Shown: positions 51,658 to 61,025 of the stretch, in pieces
Numbering within the stretch: position 1 is the stretch's first letter
How the letters are laid out: each line of letters opens with the position of its first letter
DNA from: an uncultured Eisenbergiella sp.
GTDB taxonomy: Bacteria; Bacillota; Clostridia; Lachnospirales; Lachnospiraceae
Direction of reading: 5' to 3'
DNA: 64,000 bases
Assembly: GCA_910585455.1 (NCBI GenBank)
Contig: CAJUEL010000016.1
Location: 1-64,000 of the forward strand
Program-made: the position numbers and the translations under genes
Notes under the pieces: model-generated
Told to the model about the DNA's origin: nothing
Seen by the model: only the letters and a program-made list of their open reading frames with translations
Databases searched by the model: none

Positions 51658-53310
51658 TCATTGTGCTATGCCGTCCTTTAACTTGATCACCGCATCGCAC
51701 CGCTCCATCACCCGCGGATCATGCGTCACCACAATACAGATTTTCTCCGGCGCGATTTTTTCCAGCGTATCCAGAAAAACACCGATGGATTCGGCGTCCA
51801 GATTTGCCGTGGGCTCATCAAAGAGCAGAATCTGGGCCCCCTGATACAGCGCCCTCGCAATGCCGATGCGCTGCTCCTGTCCGCTGGAAAGCGCCCTTTT
51901 CCCATTCCCGATCTCCGTCTCGTACCCCTGCTCCAGACTGTCTATATACCGGTCAATATTCGCCATGGCGGCACACCGGACAAGGCGTTCCGGCTCCGGT
52001 TCCATCGCCATGCAGATATTGGTCTTTACCGTATCACAAAAAACCAGATTCGCGGCGGGCACCAGTCCCACATAAGGGCGGATATCCTCCCACGCAGAAC
52101 CGTCGGCAAAATCGATCGCCACCTTTCCCTCCTGCGGCTGATACAATCCGGAAATCACCTTTAGCAGGGTGCTCTTCCCGCCCCCGCTCTCGCCCACGAT
52201 CCCGACGATTTTCCTTTTTTCAAATTGTGTAGAAATTCCTTCCAGAACGCGCGTCTCCTGATAGCCAAAGGAGACGCCCTCCAGGCGCAGGCTGGATACC
52301 TCCTTTTCGGGCGCTGCCTGCCGCTTTTGCTCCTCCGGCAGGGTATAGATGCGGTCCAGCCTCCCGGCGGAGGCGATCGCCTGATTGACGTCGGAAATAA
52401 TGCTGCCGATCGCCGTAAAGGGCCAGATGATAAAATTGGCCAGCTGCACGATCGCGATCATGGCGCCCACCACCATCTCTCCCTTCATCACAAAATGCGC
52501 GCCGCCGCCCATAGCGATCAGAAACATCACATTGCCCATGGCATTGTTGAGAAATTCGGAGCCGCCCTCCGCCGTGCCCAGCATGCGCGCGCTGTTCACC
52601 TTATCCTCCAGCAGCCCCGACGCTTTTTGTTCCAGCTTTTTTCCCATGAAATTGATTTTAAACAGCGCGATCCTTTCCAGCACATCCTGAAAATAGACGC
52701 GGACATGTTCTTCATTTTCTTTGTCCTTCCGGCTCGCCCTCTGCACGATGGGTGAAAAAACCGCGATGCACATGATCAGAAGCGGAATGCAGATGAGCAA
52801 AAGCAGCGCCAGCTTCCAGTTCAGATAAAAAAGATAGAATATGGCGAATACCGACGACAGCCCATTGCCCACCAGGCCGCGCACCAGCCCCGGGAAGCAT
52901 CCCGCCACCTTTTCCACATCCTCGGTCAGGTTGGTCATATACTCCCCCACATGATGCTCCTGCATCTTAAGCAGGCTGCTGCGATAAAGCCTTCCTGTCA
53001 GCTCCAGCCGGATTTTCCCCGCAATCCTGGCGCAGGACACCCGGCCGGCGATGGCATTGGTCAGAAACAGCGCGCCCTCCAGCACCAGAATAAGAACGGC
53101 GGCAGCAAGATTTTGGGTCAGCCCCATCCTGGAATCCCCGGTGGCAATGTCCACAAATTGCTTCAATATGGTCGCCATTTCCATATTCACCGCAGCCATG
53201 GCAATGCCCGCCGCCGCAAGCAGCAGCAGATAGCGCCGGTTTCCCCTGGTCTGCCCGTAAATCCAGCCCAGGCCATATTGTTTTTTTGTTTTCTGAAAAT
53301 TGTTCTTCAT
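51658..53310 (-). CDS. ABC exporter, fused membrane and ATPase domains
   Basis: A 550-residue half-size exporter. Six membrane segments lie within about residues 25-320 and the ATPase domain in 340-550: Walker A GESGGGKST, signature LSSGQEQRIGIARAL (a Ser replaces the usual Gly), Walker B ILLFDEPTANLD. The ATG at 53308-53310 has GGGGAG upstream. No partner half is adjacent, so it is likely a homodimer exporting a lipid, peptide or drug. A long upstream reading (to 53484) is not supported. Confidence 0.9.
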   Translation of the reverse strand: MKNNFQKTKKQYGLGWIYGQTRGNRRYLLLLAAAGIAMAAVNMEMATILKQFVDIATGDSRMGLTQNLAAAVLILVLEGALFLTNAIAGRVSCARIAGKIRLELTGRLYRSSLLKMQEHHVGEYMTNLTEDVEKVAGCFPGLVRGLVGNGLSSVFAIFYLFYLNWKLALLLLICIPLLIMCIAVFSPIVQRASRKDKENEEHVRVYFQDVLERIALFKINFMGKKLEQKASGLLEDKVNSARMLGTAEGGSEFLNNAMGNVMFLIAMGGGAHFVMKGEMVVGAMIAIVQLANFIIWPFTAIGSIISDVNQAIASAGRLDRIYTLPEEQKRQAAPEKEVSSLRLEGVSFGYQETRVLEGISTQFEKRKIVGIVGESGGGKSTLLKVISGLYQPQEGKVAIDFADGSAWEDIRPYVGLVPAANLVFCDTVKTNICMAMEPEPERLVRCAAMANIDRYIDSLEQGYETEIGNGKRALSSGQEQRIGIARALYQGAQILLFDEPTANLDAESIGVFLDTLEKIAPEKICIVVTHDPRVMERCDAVIKLKDGIAQ

Positions 53311-53702
53311 TTCCTGTCTCCCCTGCTTGTATTTGATTCCCGCGGCTGCGGACCAGACAGCCACGCCTGCGCGAATATTCGACGACTGCCACGGACGCCA
53401 CATCCCCGTTGCCCACAGCGGGAACCTGATTCTTTCCTCCCATAGCTTATCAGGCTGCAGTAGCGATGTAAACGCCCTGCACACAGCCGGTCGCTTTGCC
53501 CGCGCAAGAGGATAACCAGGCGCCGTATCCGGTCAGCCGTTTTCCCGCATAGCTGCATTTCAGGAATGGCGTATGTCGTTTTACAGTGATATTCTATCAA
53601 AGACTGGCACAAAACATAAGAAAGCAGAGGTTGAAAAAGCAAAAAAATAATCAACCAGAGGTTGTCTTTTCTCACAACCTCCGGTTGATTGCCTCATAAG
53701 CA
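53311..53702. other. Gene-free region upstream of the ABC exporter
   Basis: Holds the exporter's leader and the terminator of the PIN operon (53649-53690). On the minus strand TTATGT and TAGAAT lie 17 bp apart near 53590-53620, a weak promoter candidate. An open frame at 53307-53675 shows no protein-like features. Confidence 0.5.
53649..53690 (-). terminator. Terminator of the PIN toxin-antitoxin operon
   Basis: AATCAACC and GAGGTTGT pair with ACAACCTC and GGTTGATT (one mismatch in 17) and the minus strand continues ATTTTTTT. Confidence 0.85.
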
Positions 53703-54104
53703 TCATGAAAAACCTGATTCCAGATATTCCAGCATCATCGCAGGAGAATAAATCAACGGGTGCTCTAATCCTGCCTCCAAAAAATCTTTGTCTCCCGTCA
53801 AAATCAAATCTACATCATGATACAGCGCATCACTTAGCACAGGAATATCTTTTTCATCACGCAACAAACCTGACATTTCCTCTGTGCTACTGCAAAAGTT
53901 AAAATTCAATCGACGATACAAACAGTAAACTTTCTCTGCCTTCTTGGGCCATTTCCTTTCAAGCTTGGCTTTAAACTCCTGATCCACATATTCCGATACG
54001 AATAATACATGTTCAGAATCAAAAAGCTTTTCCAGCAGCCTGCCCGTATGCCCGCCAAATACAAAGGCCGATATCAGGACATTTGTATCAAGCATTATTT
54101 TCAT
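53703..54104 (-). CDS. PIN-domain toxin
   Basis: A 133-residue putative RNase toxin. The PIN acidic residues are in MLDTNVLISAF, the central Glu region and TGDKDFLE near the C-terminus. The family (COG1569-like) usually pairs with a small antitoxin, as here: the antitoxin gene overlaps its start by 4 bp (ATGA). AT-rich compared with purL next to it. Confidence 0.85.
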   Translation of the reverse strand: MKIMLDTNVLISAFVFGGHTGRLLEKLFDSEHVLFVSEYVDQEFKAKLERKWPKKAEKVYCLYRRLNFNFCSSTEEMSGLLRDEKDIPVLSDALYHDVDLILTGDKDFLEAGLEHPLIYSPAMMLEYLESGFS

Positions 54105-54340
54105 AAGTTCATGCGTTCCCTTCTGAATGCCGCCATATCTGCAATCATCTCTTCTTCGCTGTCCCAGCCTTTATCATCCTGAAACACCGACTGAATTTCA
54201 GAAAGAATTTTTCTATTCTCCTGTCCTTTTTCTTTTTTTCGCTTATCCGACAGATATTGGATAAAAGAGATGACTGTTCTATAATCCTCTTCTTCCAGAT
54301 TACTCAATAAATCATCCACTATAGCTGCTGTAACCGTCAT
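54101..54340 (-). CDS. Antitoxin of the PIN pair
   Basis: A 79-residue, acidic, mostly helical protein (MTVTAAIVDDLLSNLEEEDY...) without a clear DNA-binding motif. Position first in the operon, size and the ATGA overlap identify it as the antitoxin. GGAGGG precedes the ATG at 54340. Confidence 0.75.
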   Translation of the reverse strand: MTVTAAIVDDLLSNLEEEDYRTVISFIQYLSDKRKKEKGQENRKILSEIQSVFQDDKGWDSEEEMIADMAAFRRERMNL

Positions 54341-54438
54341 ATTGATAGCCCTCCTTCCACGCGACTGCACCGGCCACAAATCTTTTTACTATTATAGGGC
54401 CATTCTCAGTCTACTATGCACTAAGAACTACAGACATT

Positions 54439-57400
54439 TTACAGGAAGTACTCCACACCCGCCTCAAATATCTTCAGATCCTGTTCGCCGTAGATATTGA
54501 CCGCAACTCCATCGCCCCGGCGCTCTACGTGCGCCATTTTTCCTAAAATCCTGCCGTCAGGGGATGTGATGCCCTCGATCGCCGCATAGGAGCCGTTGAT
54601 GTTCCACTCCTCATCCATGGAAACATTGCCCGCAAAGTCCGCGTACTGGGTTGCCACCTGACCGTTTGCAAACAGCTTCTCAATCCACGCCGCCGGCGCC
54701 ACGAAGCGTCCTTCCCCGTGGGATGCGGGCGTGCAGTAAACGCTGCCCAAGCCGGCCTTTGCAAGCCAGGGAGATTTGTTGGAAACCACCTTCGTATACA
54801 CCATTTTGGAAATATGCCGGTTGATCGTGTTAAAGGTCAGTGTCGGAGAATCCTCCTTCTGCCCTGTAATTTCGCCATAGGGTACCAGACCCAGCTTGAT
54901 CAGCGCCTGGAATCCGTTGCAGATGCCAAGGCAAAGTCCGTCCCTTTCCGCGACCAGCCGCATGACCGCTTCCTTTATTTTTGCATTCTGAAAAGCGGTG
55001 GCAAAAAATTTCGCCGAGCCGTCCGGCTCATCGCCCGCGGAAAAGCCGCCGGGGAACATGATGATCTGCGCCCGGTTGATTTCCTGCGCAAAAGCGTCCA
55101 CAGAGGAACGGATATCCTCCGCGCTCTGATTTTTAAATACCCGCGTCACCACCTGCGCGCCTGCGCGCACGAAGGCTTTTTCGCTGTCATATTCACAGTT
55201 CGTGCCCGGGAACACCGGAATGAATACGGTGGGCTTTGCCACTTTATGCCTGCAGACATAAATGCTGTCCGCACGGTAAAGGTCGGATTTTACACAATCC
55301 GTATTCTGCACCGCCTTTGTGGGGAACACCTTCTCCAGCGGCTTCTTCCAGGCATCCAGCGCCTCCTCCATGGGAATGCTCACGCTGCCCACTGTGAAAG
55401 CGGGCGTCTGGGTCACCGTGCCCACAAACGTATACTCTGCGTCGATGTGATCCATTTTATCTGCATCAATCTCCGCCAGAATATCGCCCAGCGCATTGCC
55501 GAACAGATCCTTTATGTCCACATCCGCTGCCAGATCTGCGCCCAGCCCGTTGCCGAAGGCCATTTTGGAAAGTCCGGCTGCAACGCCTTTTGCATCCAGC
55601 GCATAGGCGGAAACGATCACCTTCTTTTCGATCAGCTCTGCCACTTTATCGTACAGCGCCATCACCTGCTCGTAAACGGGCACATCGTAATCATCCTTTT
55701 CGATGCAGAAGCGCACAAGCCGGTTGCCCGCCTTCTTAAGCTCCGGCGTCACAATATCCTGCTGCCTTGCCACATCCACCGCAAAGGAAACCAGCGTGGG
55801 CGGCACGTCAATATCGTTGAAGGTGCCGGACATGGAATCCTTGCCGCCGATGGAAGGCAGGCCGAATCCGATCTGCGCGTCATAAGCGCCCAAAAGCGCC
55901 GCAAAGGGCTGGCTCCAGCGCGCCGCATCCTGCGTCATCCGGCGGAAATATTCCTGGAATGTGAACCGAATCTTCTTATAATCGCCGCCGTTTGCGACGA
56001 TCTTCGCCATGGATTCTATCACCGCATAAATCGCGCCGTGATAAGGGCTCCAGCTGGACAGATAAGGGTCAAAGCCATACGCCATCATGGTGACGGCATC
56101 CGTCTTTCCGGTAAGGACGGGAAGCTTTGCCACCATCGCCTGCGCCTCAGTCAGCTGATATTTGCCGCCATAGGGCATCAGAACGCTCGCCGCACCGATG
56201 GAGGAGTCAAACATCTCCACAAGCCCCTTCTGAGAACACACATTCAAATCGGAAAGCGTCGCCAGCCAGGCCTTTTTCACATCCTTTTGGGCCGCCGCCT
56301 CTCCCACAGCCGGAATGGCATATTGATTGAAATAATTATCCTCTTTTGCGGGAACCTCTACAAAAACGTCCGTCTCCTGATGGGCGCCGTTGGTATCCAG
56401 AAACGCCCGTGAAATATCCACGATTTTCTTTCCCCGCCATTTGAGCACCAGTCTGGGCTCCTTCGTCACTGTCGCGACGGAAACCGCCTCCAGATTTTCC
56501 TGCGCCGCATAGCCTAAAAATTCTTCCACATCCTTCGGGGCGACCACCACCGCCATTCTTTCCTGAGACTCGGAAATGGCAAGCTCCGTGCCGTCAAGGC
56601 CCGCATACTTTTTCGGCACCCTGTCCAGATCCACGACCAGGCCGTCCGCCAGCTCGCCGATCGCCACGGACACGCCGCCCGCGCCGAAGTCATTGCACTT
56701 TTTGATCAGCCGGGAAACCTCCTGCCGTCTGAACAGGCGCTGAATCTTGCGCTCCGTGGGCGCATTTCCCTTCTGCACCTCCGCGCCGCAGGTTTCGATG
56801 CTCTTTTCCGTATGCACCTTGGAGGAGCCCGTCGCGCCGCCGCAGCCGTCACGCCCGGTTCTGCCGCCCAGCAAAATGATGATATCGTCCGGATCCGAAT
56901 TTTCCCGGATCACGTTACGCCTGGGCGCCGCGCCCATGACCGCGCCGATCTCCATGCGCTTCGCCACATAATTGGGATGATAAATTTCCTTTACCAGCCC
57001 GGTCGCCAGACCGATCTGATTGCCGTAGGAGGAATATCCCGCCGCCGCGCCGCGCACCAGCTTTTTCTGGGACAGCTTGCCCTTTAAGGTTTCGGAGATG
57101 GGAACGGCAGGATCCGCCGCGCCGGTCACGCGCATCGCCTGATACACATAGCCGCGCCCGGAAAGAGGATCCCGGATCGCGCCGCCAAGGCAGGTGGCAG
57201 CGCCGCCGAAGGGCTCGATTTCCGTAGGATGGTTGTGGGTCTCGTTTTTGAAAAATACCAGCCATTCCTCGGTCACGGGGCCCTCGCCGTAATCCATTTC
57301 TACCGGCACAATGACGGAGCAGGCGTTGATCTCATCCGACTCCTCCATGTCCGCAAGCTTCCCTTCCTTTTTCAGCTTACGCATCGCCATCAGAGCCAGA

Positions 57401-58230
57401 TCCATCAGGCAGACGAACTTATCCGGTCTGTCCTTAAAAATATCCGCCCTGGTATCCAGATAGCTCTGGTATGTCGTCTCAATGGGCGTCCGATAATAGC
57501 CGTCCGCAAATTCCACATTTTTAAGCTCCGTGGAAAAGGTGGTATGACGGCAATGGTCGGACCAGTAGGTATCCAGCACGCGGATTTCCGTCATGGACGG
57601 ATCCCGCCTTTCTTCCTTTGCAAAATAGTTCTGAATATGAAGAAAATCCCGGAAGGTCATCGCCAGCCCCAAAGAATCATACAGCTCTTTCAGATCTGCC
57701 TCCAAAAGCCCTGTAAAACCGTCAAAAATTTTCACATCGGCGGGCTCCGCAAACTCCGTCACCAGCGTTTCCGGTTTGGTCATATCCGTCTCTCTGGAGT
57801 CCACCGGATTGATACAATAAGCCTTGATTCTTTCCATCTCTTCGTCAGAAAGCGTTCCGATGATCAGATACGTCACCGCAGTCTTGATGATCGGCTCTTC
57901 GTCCGCCTTCAAAAACTGTACGCACTGGACTGCGGAATCCGCGCGCTGATCGAACTGTCCGGGCAGAAACTCCACGGAAAACACATGACCGTTTGCCGGA
58001 ATGTCGATCGTCTCCCGATACAGGATGTCCACCGGCGGCTCCGAAAAGACCGTGCGGCACGCCTGCTCAAACACGTCGTCGCCAAGATTTTCCACATCAT
58101 AGCGGATGAACACACGCACATCCTCAATTGCGCCGAGGTTCAGATAATTGATCAAATCCTCCTTAAGCTCCGTCGCCTTGACCGCAAAGCCGTCCTTCTT
58201 TTCCACATAGATTCGTTTTACGTTTCCCAT
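54439..58230 (-). CDS. purL: Phosphoribosylformylglycinamidine synthase, single-chain
   Basis: A 1263-residue enzyme that converts FGAR, ATP and glutamine to FGAM in purine synthesis. It is the fused PurS/PurL/PurQ form: N-terminal PurS-like region, two AIR-synthase halves with NETHNHPTEIEPFGGAATC..., and a C-terminal class I amidotransferase with Cys in CLGICNGFQ and His/Glu in TPASHGEGRF. Unlike guaA here, its glutaminase is intact. It appears to be a single-gene unit. Confidence 0.96.
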   Translation of the reverse strand: MGNVKRIYVEKKDGFAVKATELKEDLINYLNLGAIEDVRVFIRYDVENLGDDVFEQACRTVFSEPPVDILYRETIDIPANGHVFSVEFLPGQFDQRADSAVQCVQFLKADEEPIIKTAVTYLIIGTLSDEEMERIKAYCINPVDSRETDMTKPETLVTEFAEPADVKIFDGFTGLLEADLKELYDSLGLAMTFRDFLHIQNYFAKEERRDPSMTEIRVLDTYWSDHCRHTTFSTELKNVEFADGYYRTPIETTYQSYLDTRADIFKDRPDKFVCLMDLALMAMRKLKKEGKLADMEESDEINACSVIVPVEMDYGEGPVTEEWLVFFKNETHNHPTEIEPFGGAATCLGGAIRDPLSGRGYVYQAMRVTGAADPAVPISETLKGKLSQKKLVRGAAAGYSSYGNQIGLATGLVKEIYHPNYVAKRMEIGAVMGAAPRRNVIRENSDPDDIIILLGGRTGRDGCGGATGSSKVHTEKSIETCGAEVQKGNAPTERKIQRLFRRQEVSRLIKKCNDFGAGGVSVAIGELADGLVVDLDRVPKKYAGLDGTELAISESQERMAVVVAPKDVEEFLGYAAQENLEAVSVATVTKEPRLVLKWRGKKIVDISRAFLDTNGAHQETDVFVEVPAKEDNYFNQYAIPAVGEAAAQKDVKKAWLATLSDLNVCSQKGLVEMFDSSIGAASVLMPYGGKYQLTEAQAMVAKLPVLTGKTDAVTMMAYGFDPYLSSWSPYHGAIYAVIESMAKIVANGGDYKKIRFTFQEYFRRMTQDAARWSQPFAALLGAYDAQIGFGLPSIGGKDSMSGTFNDIDVPPTLVSFAVDVARQQDIVTPELKKAGNRLVRFCIEKDDYDVPVYEQVMALYDKVAELIEKKVIVSAYALDAKGVAAGLSKMAFGNGLGADLAADVDIKDLFGNALGDILAEIDADKMDHIDAEYTFVGTVTQTPAFTVGSVSIPMEEALDAWKKPLEKVFPTKAVQNTDCVKSDLYRADSIYVCRHKVAKPTVFIPVFPGTNCEYDSEKAFVRAGAQVVTRVFKNQSAEDIRSSVDAFAQEINRAQIIMFPGGFSAGDEPDGSAKFFATAFQNAKIKEAVMRLVAERDGLCLGICNGFQALIKLGLVPYGEITGQKEDSPTLTFNTINRHISKMVYTKVVSNKSPWLAKAGLGSVYCTPASHGEGRFVAPAAWIEKLFANGQVATQYADFAGNVSMDEEWNINGSYAAIEGITSPDGRILGKMAHVERRGDGVAVNIYGEQDLKIFEAGVEYFL

Positions 58231-58345
58231 TGTTCTCCCTTTCTTTTGTCGATTTTACAACAGTCAGGCATCCAGGCTGCGGACAGCCGGACGCCGGACC
58301 TGCCGCGCTGCATCTATTGCTGACAGCCTAAGCTGTAGCCTTCCA

Positions 58346-58945
58346 CTATACTTCCGGGATGAGTCCGCCCGCCACTGCAAACAGCTCGTCATCCACCATA
58401 CGCTCTGTCACTCCCATTGTGTATGCACAAATGCGCAGCCCCTCCAGCACAAACAAAATATGATTTGCGGTAGCTGCCGCATCCACATCATAAAATTCTC
58501 CGCTTTCGATTCCCATCCTGATCAGACCTGTCAGCGCCCGCGCCGCTTCCCCAAACCGCTCTGCCTGCGGGCTTTGCCCGGTTACATTTTCTTCCTGAGC
58601 TGCCGGACCGGCGAAATAGTATTCGTACATCGCCATCGAAAGCGTTTCTTTTTTCCGCAAAATCTCCTTCTTCTGTTCCCTGAAAAAAAGCAGGAGCACC
58701 TCCGTTGCGGATGCATCCTCCGAAATCGTTCCGGAAAATATGTCGTCCGCCTCTTCCTCCTCCCTGCCCATCACGGCGAGGAAGACCTCCTCCACGCTGC
58801 CAAAATAAAGATAGAGCCCGCCCCTGCTGATTTCGCAGGCTTCCACGATATCCTTCATTGTCACGTTCTTATAGCCCTTTTCCATGAAAACGCGCCGGGC
58901 ATGCTCCACAATGAACCGTTTTTTCTGCTCTGACCTTTCTCCCAT
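58346..58945 (-). CDS. TetR-family transcriptional regulator
   Basis: A 199-residue repressor. The N-terminal helix-turn-helix is VTMKDIVEACEISRGGLYLYFGS; the remaining helical domain binds an unknown ligand. The ATG at 58945 has GGGGGAAAAG upstream; the TTG 12 bp earlier is less likely. Its target is not evident; it lies upstream of purL on the same strand. Confidence 0.88.
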   Translation of the reverse strand: MGERSEQKKRFIVEHARRVFMEKGYKNVTMKDIVEACEISRGGLYLYFGSVEEVFLAVMGREEEEADDIFSGTISEDASATEVLLLFFREQKKEILRKKETLSMAMYEYYFAGPAAQEENVTGQSPQAERFGEAARALTGLIRMGIESGEFYDVDAAATANHILFVLEGLRICAYTMGVTERMVDDELFAVAGGLIPEV

Positions 58946-59241
58946 CTTTTCCCCCAAAAAAGCATGTCCGCATCGGCATGCCTTACACGGGCATCACATG
59001 CACACTGTCAGTTTATCATGACTGGCAGGGAAATTCAACGAATAATTCACATTCAGCCCCAAACTTTATGACTGACCGTGCCCAGTAACGGTCGCACACT
59101 GTGCAACTAAATTTTCCAAACAGGTGATTGGAATTTTGCCCGTCTTTCGATACAATAAATGCAGACGGACCTGCAGGAGGACAGGGATTGTCCGCTCAAC
59201 GGCCGGCTGATCAATGAACGATGATGGAGGAAACAGCTGCT

Positions 59242-59748
59242 ATGATACGAAACGCACAAAACACGGATATTTCCCGCCTGGCGGAAATTGAGGTTTTTGG
59301 AAAAAGGGTTGCATACCGCCCCATTTTTCAGGACGACAACGGCTCCTTCAACCTGCTCCAGACACAACCCATCGCAGAGCAATACCGGCAAAATCCGCGT
59401 CTGCTCGATCACATCTCGGTATACGATGACGGCATCGTGAAGGGGCTTCTCAACTGGAAGGATTACCCGGAAAACGGCAGGGCAGACGAAATCGAGCTGT
59501 ACTGCTTTTATGTGGAACCGTTTTTCAAGGGGCAGGGCATCGGAGGGGCGCTGCTTAAGCACTTATGTGAGGATGCGGAAAAAAATCAGAAAAGGGCGAT
59601 TTATGCCTGGGTGCTGGAAGAGAATATCCCCGCGAGGCGCTTTTATGAGCGAAACGGCTTTGTTGCGGATGGCAGGCACGGAATTGTGGAGGGCACGACC
59701 GCCCGGAACATGTGCTATGTGAAAAGACTGGAGGACATCGATGGCTAA
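59242..59748 (+). CDS. GNAT-family N-acetyltransferase coupled to a methyltransferase
   Basis: A 168-residue acetyltransferase with the acetyl-CoA loop FFKGQGIGGALLKHL and the C-terminal NIPARRFYERNGF. GGAGG lies 10 nt before the ATG at 59242. It overlaps the next gene by 8 bp, so the two proteins are probably made in fixed ratio and may modify the same substrate. Confidence 0.88.
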   Translation: MIRNAQNTDISRLAEIEVFGKRVAYRPIFQDDNGSFNLLQTQPIAEQYRQNPRLLDHISVYDDGIVKGLLNWKDYPENGRADEIELYCFYVEPFFKGQGIGGALLKHLCEDAEKNQKRAIYAWVLEENIPARRFYERNGFVADGRHGIVEGTTARNMCYVKRLEDIDG

Positions 59749-60874
59749 TATCTGGCTGCGCATTTTTGATTTAAGAAAGCGAAACAAAATCGGCCAGCGC
59801 GCGCTGGCGGACAGGCTGGGCGTTTCCATCCAGACAGTGAGCAAATGGGAAAATGCCGTCAGCATGCCGGATATTTCCCTGCTGCCGGATATCGCGGCAT
59901 TTTTTCAGGTGACTGTGGACGAGCTTCTGGGCTTAAAGCCGTTGCCCGGCGAAGAATACATTCCAACGGAAAGCGGGGAAAAGGACTACTGGGAATCCCG
60001 TCTTCACTATCTGAAGGCGAGCCGGAAAGCCTTCTGGAATGAAGACTATCTGGAATTTCTGGTAAAAAACGTATGGAAGCTCACAAAGCCCGTACAAATT
60101 CTGGACTGTGGCTGCGGCTTCGGCTATATGGGGCGAATGCTTCTGCCCCTGCTGCCGGAAGAAAGCACCTATACGGGAATCGATTTTTCCCGGAACATGA
60201 TCGAAGCGGGAAAGCGGCTCTTCGCAGAATGCGGTCTTGATGGCGAATTTGTCTGCGAGGATTTCCAGACCTGCCGCCTGACGAAAAAGTATGATCTTGT
60301 GATCAGCCAAGCGACCCTGCGCCATGTGGGCAACGCGCAGGCATTCCTCGAAAAAATGATTTCCCATGCAAGGCCCGGCGGTCTGGTCGCCGCAATCGAC
60401 GTCAACCGTGAACTGGAATCCGATGGCTTCTATATCGACGGCATGGACTATCAGGAGCTCTGTGCCCGGGACGGCTTCCGGAAGCTGTGGAGCAGAGAGC
60501 TTTCCTGCCAGGACCGGGATTACGCCATCGGCATGCGCCTGCCCGTCATGATGCAAAAAGCCGGGCTTGTCCATGTGGATGTGCGGATGAACGACAAAGT
60601 CAGCTTCCTTTCGCCGGACAGGGCAGACCACGCGGAAATGCTGGAAAGCCTTCTATCCGAAAAGCAATGGGACAAGGCGTGCAGCCCGGAAGAAGAGGAA
60701 AAACTGATTTTGCAGTTTGTCAACCACGGGATGGACCGGAATGAGGCAGAGCGTTACTGCCGCAGGCAGCGCAAGATTCAGGCATATGTGGAAAAAAACC
60801 GGGAAAGCCTGACCTGGCTGCAGTGGCGCGGCCTGGTCATCAGCTATGGGTGGAAGCAATTTAAGGAATTCTAA
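59741..60874 (+). CDS. XRE helix-turn-helix fused to an SAM methyltransferase
   Basis: A 377-residue fusion. Residues 1-65 are a Xre/Cro DNA-binding domain (RALADRLGVSIQTVSKWEN); residues about 100-300 are a class I methyltransferase with the SAM site ILDCGCGFGYMG, TGIDFSRNMIEAG and the motif around SQATLRHV. The C-terminal 70 residues are helical. Such proteins are seen in gut Clostridia, but what is methylated is unknown. Co-translation with GNAT suggests a two-enzyme modification unit that also regulates its own expression. Confidence 0.85.
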   Translation: MANIWLRIFDLRKRNKIGQRALADRLGVSIQTVSKWENAVSMPDISLLPDIAAFFQVTVDELLGLKPLPGEEYIPTESGEKDYWESRLHYLKASRKAFWNEDYLEFLVKNVWKLTKPVQILDCGCGFGYMGRMLLPLLPEESTYTGIDFSRNMIEAGKRLFAECGLDGEFVCEDFQTCRLTKKYDLVISQATLRHVGNAQAFLEKMISHARPGGLVAAIDVNRELESDGFYIDGMDYQELCARDGFRKLWSRELSCQDRDYAIGMRLPVMMQKAGLVHVDVRMNDKVSFLSPDRADHAEMLESLLSEKQWDKACSPEEEEKLILQFVNHGMDRNEAERYCRRQRKIQAYVEKNRESLTWLQWRGLVISYGWKQFKEF

Positions 60875-60974
60875 AGGAAAAAAGCCTTGTTCCCGAAAGA
60901 AAAATACGGTATAGTAAGCGATATTGGTAAAGCAAAGAGCAGGGCGGCGCGCCCTGCAGACCGATTGCTTCGGG

Positions 60975-61004
60975 GTAACAGTTTGGACCTGTCCAACCTG
61001 TTAC
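60975..61004. repeat. Dispersed palindrome, copy 5 (compensatory changes)
   Basis: GTAACAGTTTGGAC and GTCCAACCTGTTAC around CT. The change TCAGA to TTGGA in the left arm is matched in the right arm (GTCCAA), keeping base pairs. It lies 101 bp after the methyltransferase stop and 22 bp before VanZ. Confidence 0.8.
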
Positions 61005-61025
61005 GCGCCGGGAAAGGCTGCACAC

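Noticed and set aside
53307..53675. 122-residue open frame upstream of the ABC exporter
   Set aside because: It spans the exporter's leader, has a high Cys/Arg content and no homology-like pattern.
17887..61004. CRISPR array
   Set aside because: The repeated palindromes are single and kilobases apart; there is no spacing pattern and no cas gene.
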